Part shown: positions 1 to 5,335 of the stretch, piece after piece
Layout of the letters: each line of letters begins with the position of its first letter
Numbering within the stretch: position 1 is the stretch's first letter
From: Bacteroidota bacterium
GTDB taxonomy: Bacteria; Bacteroidota; Bacteroidia; Flavobacteriales; Schleiferiaceae
Assembly: GCA_003023665.1 (NCBI GenBank)
Contig: PXYR01000116.1
Span: 1-5,436 of the forward strand
Direction of reading: 5' to 3'
Length of the DNA stretch: 5,436 nucleotides
Notes under the pieces: generated by a model
Database searches by the model: none
What the model was told of the DNA's origin: nothing
The model's input: the letters and a program-made list of their open reading frames with translations, nothing else
Translations under genes and position numbers: made by a program

Positions 1-149
1 GCAAATTCTTAGAGCATTTTACAAATTATCCCTACATCCATCTGGATATTGCTGGTCCCGCACATCTGGCGAAGCGAGTTGGCTACCAAGTGGAAGGAGG
101 AACTGGGATAGGCGTGCGTTTGCTTTTTGACTATTTAAGCAATTACTAG
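1..149 (+). CDS. Leucyl aminopeptidase (M17 family), C-terminal fragment
   Basis: This is the 3' end of a gene cut by the window edge; the frame runs from base 3 to the TAG at 147-149 and encodes 48 residues. The peptide contains HLDIAGPA followed by GGTGIGVRLL and ends DYLSNY. This matches the C-terminus of M17 leucyl aminopeptidases (PepA family), where HLDIAG(P/T)A and GGTG-GVRLL form the end of the catalytic domain. Those enzymes are cytosolic, two-metal, usually hexameric peptidases that remove N-terminal residues during peptide turnover. The metal-binding and catalytic motifs lie upstream of the window and cannot be checked. The stop codon is one base before the pdxA ATG, so the two genes are probably co-transcribed. 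The identification rests on a short but distinctive tail. Confidence 0.85.
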   Translation, partial: KFLEHFTNYPYIHLDIAGPAHLAKRVGYQVEGGTGIGVRLLFDYLSNY

Positions 150-150
150 A

Positions 151-1542
151 ATGAGCGATAAAAAAGAAAACACACCACAAGGCGATTCTGAGGGTAATCC
201 AAGGAATGACCAGAATAAAAACCGGAACAGAAATCGGAACAGAAATCGCAATCGTAAACCAAAAGAAAACATTGCTGCATCTGATGGAGAAAAAGCCTCA
301 GCTAAACCGGAAGAAGAAGCAAACAACAACCGGAATAAAAACAGAAACAGAAATCGCAATCGCAATAAACAGAAGGGTCCAGTAAAAGATGTGAAAGCAT
401 CACCTTTGAGCGATAAAGAATCCACGTTTTTACAAGAACAATCCGAGATGTTCAGTGAGAACGTTAAACCTGGTGAGATACAGGCGCGTACTGCTGTGGT
501 TCTTGAGAAACCCACAATCGGAATCACCTGTGGCGACCTCAATGGAATTGGCTTTGAACTAATCATCAAAACGCTGGAAAACAAAGAAATATTAGATCTC
601 TGTACGCCGGTAATTTTTTCTTCGAGCAAAGTTGCTTCATACCACAAAAATGCCTTGGACAAAAGGGAATTCAATTTCTTTATATGCAATAGCATTGAGG
701 ATGTAAGAGAGAAGAAACTGAACTTGATAAACACCTGGGAGGATAATGTTGAGCTGAATCTTGGGACACCAACGGATGTAAGCGGAGCATATGCTCTCAA
801 GAGCATTGATGCTGCCATAAGCGCAGCAAAAGCCGGGAAAATAGATGCCATCCTAACTGCACCAATTAATAAGCATAATATTGCTCAATCCTTAGAGGGG
901 TTTAAGGGACATACAGGATACTTATCAGAATCATTCGGTGACGATGTTTTGATGATCCTTTCATCAGAAGAATTAAAGGTTGCAACTGTAACTGGTCATG
1001 TTCCCATTTCACAAGTTGCCGAATCGTTATCAATAGAGAAAATCACACGTTCCATTGAGCTCTTGGCGCAAAGTCTAAAGCGAGATTTTTGTATTGTCAA
1101 TCCCAGTATTGCGGTTTTAGGTTTAAACCCACACGCGGGAGAAATGGGTACTATTGGGGTTGAAGAAGAAGAAATAATCAAGCCTGCCATTGAAAACGCT
1201 AGTGCAATACAGGCTATAGTAAAGGGGCCTTTCCCTGCAGATGGCTTCTTTGGTCAAGGGTATGACACTAAGTTTGATGCTGTATTAGGAATGTACCATG
1301 ATCAAGTATTGGTGCCTTTTAAAGCCTTAGCAATGGGAAGAGGGACGAATTTTACCTCAGGTCTCTCCGTGGTACGAACATCACCCGACCATGGAACAGC
1401 AATGCATCTTGCAGGTAAAAACAAAGCTAATGAGCATTCATTCCGCTCAGCTTTATTTACCGCAATTGATGTTGTCAACAATAGAAAAGCTTTTGATGAG
1501 ATGACAGCAAACCCAATCAAAAAACAAAACGATAAGCGTTAG
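151..1542 (+). CDS. pdxA: 4-hydroxythreonine-4-phosphate dehydrogenase PdxA with Asn/Arg-repeat N-terminal extension
   Basis: PdxA oxidises 4-phosphohydroxy-L-threonine with NAD; the product loses CO2 and is condensed by PdxJ in the DXP-dependent vitamin B6 pathway. The catalytic domain spans about residues 120-450: an N-terminal ITCGDLNGIGFE motif (125-136, Bacteroidota-style variant of GDPAGIGPE), GHTGYLSE (H254), LNPHAGE (H328) and MYHDQ (H383), where the three His correspond to the divalent-metal ligands of E. coli PdxA, then RTSPDHGTA (409-417). The protein is 463 residues against a usual 330-350. The excess is residues 1-118, a hydrophilic, probably disordered segment with two NRNRNR runs (22-36, 60-74) separated by an acidic, Ala-rich stretch. 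ATG 151 is one base after the upstream stop and the extension stays open in frame; an internal ATG at 448 (Met100) would give a 364-residue, near-normal enzyme. No Shine-Dalgarno is visible at either. The enzyme identity is certain, the start less so. Confidence 0.95.
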   Translation: MSDKKENTPQGDSEGNPRNDQNKNRNRNRNRNRNRKPKENIAASDGEKASAKPEEEANNNRNKNRNRNRNRNKQKGPVKDVKASPLSDKESTFLQEQSEMFSENVKPGEIQARTAVVLEKPTIGITCGDLNGIGFELIIKTLENKEILDLCTPVIFSSSKVASYHKNALDKREFNFFICNSIEDVREKKLNLINTWEDNVELNLGTPTDVSGAYALKSIDAAISAAKAGKIDAILTAPINKHNIAQSLEGFKGHTGYLSESFGDDVLMILSSEELKVATVTGHVPISQVAESLSIEKITRSIELLAQSLKRDFCIVNPSIAVLGLNPHAGEMGTIGVEEEEIIKPAIENASAIQAIVKGPFPADGFFGQGYDTKFDAVLGMYHDQVLVPFKALAMGRGTNFTSGLSVVRTSPDHGTAMHLAGKNKANEHSFRSALFTAIDVVNNRKAFDEMTANPIKKQNDKR

Positions 1543-1561
1543 AAGTTTTCAACAATTTGAA

Positions 1562-1569
1562 TATCTTTG
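1562..1569 (+). promoter_or_regulatory. Bacteroidota-type -7 promoter element for yceD-rpmF
   Basis: TATCTTTG matches the Bacteroidota -7 consensus TAnnTTTG exactly. It lies in the 51-base gap between the pdxA stop (1542) and the yceD ATG (1594). Transcription starting a few bases downstream would leave a leader of roughly 20 bases. A matching -33 TTTG at the usual spacing of about 19 bases is not evident; the nearest candidate is the weak GTTAG at 1538-1542. The assignment rests on the -7 box and its position. Confidence 0.6.
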
Positions 1570-1593
1570 CACGCTCATTCAGATGAGAAACTA

Positions 1594-2088
1594 ATGAAGG
1601 CTAAAGACTTTACCATTTCTTTTAGCGGCTTAAAGCTTGGTCCTCACGAGTTTGAATACGAACTGAATGACATGTTCTTTACTCTTTTTGAATTCACAGA
1701 TTACCGCGATTTGCAGGGCAAAGCAGTAATGAAAATGTTGAAAAGTGAAACAGTATTTGATCTTGATTTCACGTTCAACGGTTCTATTACGGCGCCATGC
1801 GACGTTACCAACGAAAACTTTACTCAAGCACTAACAAATAGTTTTGAAATGCAAGTAAAGTTTGGGGAAGAATACAACGATGAAAATGATGAGCTTCTCA
1901 TTCTCCCTCACGGAGAGCATTCGTTCAACATTTCTCAAATTTTATACGAGTTAGTTGTTCTAAGCATTCCACCCAAATTAACTGGGCCTAACGCAGGAAA
2001 CGGTGTTGAAGATTTTATAGAAGAGGACGGAAAAGAAAGTACTGATCCTAGATGGGATCAATTAAAAAATTTGTTGAATAATAAATAA
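1594..2088 (+). CDS. yceD: YceD / DUF177 family protein (23S rRNA and L32-linked)
   Basis: From ATG 1594 the protein has 164 residues. It is recognised as DUF177 (YceD) by the start MKAKDFTISFSGLKLG, a central segment with APCDVTNENF (Cys69), the GEHSFNISQILYELVVLSIPP block (107-127) that corresponds to the E/D-I-DL...E-ILALP block of YceD, and the C-terminal DPRWDQLKNL (151-160). The family is known for linkage to rpmF and for a role in 23S rRNA accumulation; its biochemical activity is not settled. E. coli YceD has a CQRC pair, whereas only the first Cys remains here, which I believe is common in Flavobacteriia. The reading frame opens further upstream with a TTG at 1567, but that codon lies inside the TATCTTTG promoter element and would add residues not typical of the family, so ATG 1594 is preferred. 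rpmF follows after 9 bases. Confidence 0.88.
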   Translation: MKAKDFTISFSGLKLGPHEFEYELNDMFFTLFEFTDYRDLQGKAVMKMLKSETVFDLDFTFNGSITAPCDVTNENFTQALTNSFEMQVKFGEEYNDENDELLILPHGEHSFNISQILYELVVLSIPPKLTGPNAGNGVEDFIEEDGKESTDPRWDQLKNLLNNK

Positions 2089-2097
2089 CATTTAGAT

Positions 2098-2280
2098 ATG
2101 GCACATCCTAAGCGTAGACAGTCAAGCACAAGAAGAGACAAGCGCAGAACGCACTACAAAGCGGCCGATCAGCAATTAGCGATTTGCCCTACTACTGGCG
2201 AAGCACACCTTTACCACCGTGCGCACTGGCACGAAGGAAAACTTTACTACAAAGGTAAAGTGGTCATGGAACAAGCTTAA
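2098..2280 (+). CDS. rpmF: 50S ribosomal protein L32 (bL32)
   Basis: This 60-residue protein starts MAHPKRRQSSTRRDKRRTH, the conserved basic tail of bL32 that threads into 23S rRNA, and continues CPTTGEAHLYHRAHWHEGKLYYKGK, the Flavobacteriia form of the C-terminal half. bL32 is a late-assembling protein of the large subunit. Zinc-binding versions carry two CxxC pairs; here only Cys30 remains, with CPTT in place of the first pair and no Cys later, so this is a C-minus form not expected to bind zinc through a four-Cys site. Nine bases separate it from yceD, and with that gene it forms the conserved yceD-rpmF unit, probably driven from the 1562-1569 element. No Shine-Dalgarno is seen in the AT-rich spacer. 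Confidence 0.97.
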   Translation: MAHPKRRQSSTRRDKRRTHYKAADQQLAICPTTGEAHLYHRAHWHEGKLYYKGKVVMEQA

Positions 2281-2300
2281 TTGTTTAGATAAACAATTGA
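2277..2300 (+). repeat. AT-rich hairpin overlapping the rpmF stop codon
   Basis: AATTGTTT (2279-2286) and AAACAATT (2291-2298) are exact inverted repeats around the four-base loop AGAT. One further T-G and one T-A pair can extend the stem to 2277/2300, taking in the TAA stop at 2278-2280. There is no U-tract directly after it, so it is not a terminator by itself. It could protect the 3' end of the transcript or be chance in AT-rich DNA. Confidence 0.5.
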
Positions 2301-2309
2301 TTTATAAAT

Positions 2310-2340
2310 AAGTAGCCCCTCAAAAGGCTACTTTTTCTTT
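2310..2340 (+). terminator. Rho-independent terminator after rpmF
   Basis: AAGTAGCC (2310-2317) pairs perfectly with GGCTACTT (2326-2333) around an eight-base loop, CCTCAAAA. The stem is followed by a T-rich run (TTTCTTTTTT through 2343). Its position 30 bases after the rpmF stop fits the end of the yceD-rpmF transcript. It implies that fabH-accB-accC is mostly transcribed from its own promoter or by read-through. Confidence 0.85.
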
Positions 2341-2357
2341 TTTAAACCGGGTTTTTT

Positions 2358-2374
2358 AAATAGGTCGCCTATTT
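2358..2374. promoter_or_regulatory. 17-bp inverted repeat upstream of fabH, possible operator
   Basis: AAATAGG (2358-2364) and CCTATTT (2368-2374) are perfect inverted repeats around the three-base centre TCG. The site ends 21 bases before the fabH ATG and overlaps a possible -7 box. Size and symmetry suit a dimeric repressor site, but a short RNA hairpin or chance are alternatives. No regulator can be named from the sequence. Confidence 0.4.
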
Positions 2375-2377
2375 TAG
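2370..2377 (+). promoter_or_regulatory. Possible -7 promoter element for fabH
   Basis: TATTTTAG matches seven of eight positions of a TAnnTTTG reading (A in place of the second-last T) and lies 18 bases before the fabH ATG. The upstream terminator makes a promoter in this gap likely. No -33 TTTG is seen at normal spacing; a T-run at 2352-2357 is too close. This is a weak call. Confidence 0.3.
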
Positions 2378-2395
2378 CCCCCTCAACGAGATAGG

Positions 2396-3388
2396 ATGAA
2401 AGCAGCAATTACAGCCATCGGAGGGTATGTTCCTGAATATGTTCTAACCAACAGCGAGTTGGAATCCATGGTAGACACCAATGATGAATGGATAACTACT
2501 CGAACTGGAATCAAAGAAAGACGTATTTTAAAACCTGAGGAGGGACGCGGCGCATCCTATTTAGCTATTAAAGCGGTTGAAGCAATGAAGAAAGAATACG
2601 GCGTTCGCGTGGACGACGTTGATTTAGTCATCCTAGCATCCGTTACTGTTGATATGCCTGTTGCAATCACCTCAGCTTATATTGCTCAAGAAATTGGTGC
2701 AACTAACGCATATGCTTTTGACTTACAAGCTGCATGCTCTTCTTTTCTTTACGCAGTTAGTAATGCTGCAGCTTACATTGAATCCAAAAAATATAAGAAA
2801 GTTTTAGTGGTGGGCTCCGACGTAATGAGCTCAATTGTTGATTACACGGATCGTACAACATGTATATTGTTTGGCGATGGCTGTGGGGTTGCCTTAATGG
2901 AACCCAACGAAGAAGATTTAGGCGTTCAAGATGAAATCCTCAGAACAGATGCGGTTGGTCGTGATTTTTTACGCATTGAAGCAGGCGGCTCTTTTCTGCC
3001 TCCCTCACATGATACCATTGATAAAAAACAACATGCTATTCGTCAAGAAGGCCAGAATGTTTTCCGTTTCGCCGTAAGCAGAATGGCTGACACTTCAGCA
3101 GAATTGCTTGAAAAAAATAATCTAACCGGTGATGACGTAGCCTACCTGGTTCCGCACCAAGCAAATCTTAGAATTATTGATGCCACTGCTCGTCGCATGG
3201 GGCTAACCAAAGAGAAAGTAGTCGTAAATATTGAAAATTACGGAAATACAACCTCCGCAACCATTCCATTGGGTATGTGGGACTATAGGGATAAATTCAA
3301 AAAAGGAGATAATATCTTCTTCGCAGCTTTCGGTGGAGGATTCACTTGGGGAGCTATGTGGATCAAATGGGCAATCGATAAAAAATAA
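2396..3388 (+). CDS. fabH: 3-oxoacyl-ACP synthase III (FabH)
   Basis: FabH condenses an acyl-CoA primer with malonyl-ACP to start fatty acid synthesis in the cytosol. The 330-residue length is normal. The thiolase-fold catalytic triad is complete: Cys114 in DLQAACSSFLYA, His254 in VPHQANLRI and Asn284 in NYGNTTSA. Other family signatures are the N-terminal YVPEYVLTN and the NDEWITTRTGIKERR segment (29-43), DRTTCILFGDGCGVA (152-166) and the C-terminal AAFGGGFTWGA (310-320). ATG 2396 places the start at the normal family N-terminus; an AGG one base upstream is too close to act as a good ribosome site. Primer preference (acetyl versus branched acyl-CoA, the latter common in Bacteroidota) cannot be read from the sequence. 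It precedes accB by 32 bases, which places the maker of malonyl-CoA next to its first user. Confidence 0.97.
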   Translation: MKAAITAIGGYVPEYVLTNSELESMVDTNDEWITTRTGIKERRILKPEEGRGASYLAIKAVEAMKKEYGVRVDDVDLVILASVTVDMPVAITSAYIAQEIGATNAYAFDLQAACSSFLYAVSNAAAYIESKKYKKVLVVGSDVMSSIVDYTDRTTCILFGDGCGVALMEPNEEDLGVQDEILRTDAVGRDFLRIEAGGSFLPPSHDTIDKKQHAIRQEGQNVFRFAVSRMADTSAELLEKNNLTGDDVAYLVPHQANLRIIDATARRMGLTKEKVVVNIENYGNTTSATIPLGMWDYRDKFKKGDNIFFAAFGGGFTWGAMWIKWAIDKK

Positions 3389-3420
3389 CTCGTAAATTCA
3401 TATTCCTAAATAACACGAAC

Positions 3421-3903
3421 ATGGACTTGAAAGAAATCCAAGCACTCATCAAATTCGTTTCAAAAAGCGGCGCTCAAGAAGTGAGTCTAGAAACCGAAGA
3501 TTTCAAGATTAACATTAAGACGGCATCAGGTGCAGCTGAACAACCAACAATTATCCAAGCGGTTGCTCCTCAGGCGGCAATGCCCGTTGCTGCTGCGCCA
3601 GCAACTCCTGCGGCTCCTGTAGCACCCGAAGTTGCAGCAGCATCAGAAGATGATAACGGTAATTACATTGAGGTGAAATCACCAATGATTGGAACGTTGT
3701 ACCGCAGCCCTTCGCCAGAACAAGATGCTTTTGTGAAAGTGGGCTCTGAAATCAAACCAGGCGATGTTCTTTGTATTGTAGAAGCCATGAAGCTGTTCAA
3801 TGAGATTGAAAGTGAAGTGAGCGGAAAAATCGTTAAAGTTCTAGTTGACGATCAAAGTCCTATCGAATATGATCAACCGCTATTTTTAGTTGATCCCTCA
3901 TAA
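3421..3903 (+). CDS. accB: Biotin carboxyl carrier protein of acetyl-CoA carboxylase (AccB)
   Basis: AccB carries the biotin that moves CO2 from AccC to the carboxyltransferase AccA/AccD, giving malonyl-CoA. The 160 residues have the standard three-part layout. Residues 1-35 form a helix-strand N-terminal domain (MDLKEIQALIKFV, then LETEDFKINIKT). An Ala/Pro-rich flexible linker covers about 37-75. The biotinyl domain runs from about 81 to 160 with the biotin-accepting Lys124 in EAMKLFNEIE. The YRSPSPEQDAFVKVG segment (94-108) corresponds to the thumb loop typical of the acetyl-CoA carboxylase carrier, which supports AccB rather than a decarboxylase or pyruvate carboxylase carrier. No Shine-Dalgarno is seen before ATG 3421. 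accC follows after 21 bases, so the two are surely co-expressed. Confidence 0.97.
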   Translation: MDLKEIQALIKFVSKSGAQEVSLETEDFKINIKTASGAAEQPTIIQAVAPQAAMPVAAAPATPAAPVAPEVAAASEDDNGNYIEVKSPMIGTLYRSPSPEQDAFVKVGSEIKPGDVLCIVEAMKLFNEIESEVSGKIVKVLVDDQSPIEYDQPLFLVDPS

Positions 3904-3924
3904 AACTGCGAAAACACGCTCGTT

Positions 3925-5265
3925 ATGTTTAAGAAAGTACTCATTGCCAATAGGGGTGAGATTGCACTGCGCGTAATCCGCACTTGTAAAGAGATGGGCA
4001 TCAAGACTGTTGCTGTTTATTCTCAAGCAGATGCAGATTCATTGCATGTTCGTTTTGCGGATGAAGCCGTATGTATCGGTCCCGCAGCCTCTTCAGAAAG
4101 CTATTTAAGTATTCCAAATATTATAGCCGCGGCGGAAATAACCAATTCGGATGCTATTCACCCCGGTTACGGTTTCCTAAGTGAGAATGCCAAATTTTCT
4201 CGTATTTGTCAAGAGCACGGCATCAAGTTTATTGGTGCAAGCCCCGATCAAATAGACAGCATGGGCGATAAGGCTACCGCCAAGGAAACTATGAAAAAAG
4301 CTGGGGTACCTTGTATACCCGGTTCAGAAGGAATTCTTGAGACATACGAAGACGCTGTTGCAACAGCCCGCAAAATTGGCTATCCAGTCATGATGAAAGC
4401 TACCGCCGGTGGTGGTGGCAAGGGGATGCGTGCAATCTTGGAGGAAAACGAACTTCAAGGTGCATGGGACAGCGCTCGTCGTGAGGCAGCAGCAGCCTTT
4501 GGTAACGACGGTATGTATATGGAAAAACTCATCCTTGAGCCTAGACATATTGAAATTCAAATCATTGGAGACAGCTTCGGGAAAGCTTGTCACTTAAGCG
4601 AACGCGATTGTTCTGTTCAACGTCGTCATCAAAAATTGGTAGAAGAAACACCCTCTCCATTCATGACGGATAAGCTTCGCAAGAAGATGGGCGAGGCCGC
4701 AGTCAAAGCTGCTGAATTCATTGCCTATGAAGGTGCCGGTACAGTGGAGTTTTTGGTGGATAAAGACCGAAACTTCTACTTTATGGAAATGAACACTCGT
4801 ATCCAAGTAGAACATCCTATTACAGAACAAGTCGTAGGGTTCGACTTAATTCGTGAACAAATCAAAGTGGCTGCTGGAGAGCCTATTTCTGGTAAAAATT
4901 ACTTTCCTGAAATGCATAGTATAGAAGTTCGAATTAATGCTGAAGATGCATTTAACGACTTCCGACCATCTCCAGGTATGATTACTTCATTTCACGCCCC
5001 AGGTGGGCATGGAGTCCGCCTTGATACGCATTGCTATAGTGGTTATGCTATTCCTCCGTACTACGATTCTATGATTGCCAAGTTGATCATTACAGCTCGT
5101 ACACGTGAAGAAGCTTTAGACAAACTAGAGCGAGCTCTTGATGAGTTTATAGTGGAAGGAATTAAAACAACGATTCCATTTCATCAACAATTATTGGATA
5201 ATAAAGATTTCCGTAAAGGAGTTTACACGACTAAGTTCATGGAAGATTTTGAACTCCAAGAGTAA
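3925..5265 (+). CDS. accC: Acetyl-CoA carboxylase, biotin carboxylase subunit (AccC)
   Basis: AccC uses ATP and bicarbonate to carboxylate the biotin on AccB. At 446 residues it matches the stand-alone bacterial subunit (E. coli 449). The N-terminal domain begins MFKKVLIANRGEIALRVIRT and includes AIHPGYGFLSEN (77-88). In the ATP-grasp domain the expected residues are present: Lys116 (MGDKATAK), Lys158 (YPVMMKAT), the glycine-rich AGGGGKGMR (161-169), Glu275 and Glu288 as metal ligands, Arg292-Gln-Val-Glu296 in TRIQVEHP, and Arg336 in EVRINAED. The C-terminal domain covers about 330-446. The enzyme therefore looks intact. The short C-terminus, with no fused biotinyl or carboxyltransferase domain, and the adjacent accB separate it from pyruvate and propionyl-CoA carboxylases. 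The carboxyltransferase genes accA and accD are not in the window. Confidence 0.97.
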   Translation: MFKKVLIANRGEIALRVIRTCKEMGIKTVAVYSQADADSLHVRFADEAVCIGPAASSESYLSIPNIIAAAEITNSDAIHPGYGFLSENAKFSRICQEHGIKFIGASPDQIDSMGDKATAKETMKKAGVPCIPGSEGILETYEDAVATARKIGYPVMMKATAGGGGKGMRAILEENELQGAWDSARREAAAAFGNDGMYMEKLILEPRHIEIQIIGDSFGKACHLSERDCSVQRRHQKLVEETPSPFMTDKLRKKMGEAAVKAAEFIAYEGAGTVEFLVDKDRNFYFMEMNTRIQVEHPITEQVVGFDLIREQIKVAAGEPISGKNYFPEMHSIEVRINAEDAFNDFRPSPGMITSFHAPGGHGVRLDTHCYSGYAIPPYYDSMIAKLIITARTREEALDKLERALDEFIVEGIKTTIPFHQQLLDNKDFRKGVYTTKFMEDFELQE

Positions 5266-5292
5266 GGAATGCGCCTGTTGCGCCTTTGAATA

Positions 5293-5324
5293 AAAAAACC
5301 TCGCAGTTGCCTGCGAGGTTTTTT
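5293..5324. terminator. Bidirectional Rho-independent terminator between accC and msrA
   Basis: CCTCGCAG (5299-5306) pairs perfectly with CTGCGAGG (5311-5318) around the loop TTGC. Six A's before (5293-5298) and six T's after (5319-5324) extend the stem to 14 pairs and supply a U-tract on both strands. It lies between the convergent stops of accC (5265) and msrA (5338), so it can end both transcripts. Confidence 0.92.
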
Positions 5325-5335
5325 ATTACTCGTAT

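Noticed and set aside
135..851. 238-residue minus-strand open frame with FLFLFLF and RLRFLFRFLF runs that look like membrane segments
   Set aside because: It is the antisense of the pdxA extension and its conserved catalytic domain. The Phe/Leu/Arg runs are simply the complement of the NR-codon repeats, and no family is recognisable.
996..1520. Two minus-strand open frames of 64 and 72 residues
   Set aside because: Both are antisense to conserved PdxA motifs (H328 and H383 regions, TSPDHGTA) and have no recognisable product or start signal.
1567..1593. TTG start adding nine residues to YceD
   Set aside because: The codon lies inside the TATCTTTG promoter element, and the added residues precede the normal family N-terminus; ATG 1594 fits better.
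1630..1827. 65-residue minus-strand open frame
   Set aside because: It is antisense to yceD, and its composition has no protein-like features.
3389..3420. Possible promoter in the fabH-accB gap
   Set aside because: No TAnnTTTG match or TTTG upstream box is present in these 32 bases; simple operon read-through is the better explanation.
4324..4830. Out-of-frame and antisense open frames of 62-89 residues within accC
   Set aside because: They lie wholly inside the ATP-grasp region of an intact accC, so they are shadows of strongly conserved coding sequence.
5270..5285. Short direct repeat TGCGCCT at 5270-5276 and 5279-5285
   Set aside because: Seven-base copies two bases apart beside a terminator are too short to tell from chance; no target-site or mobile-element context is present.
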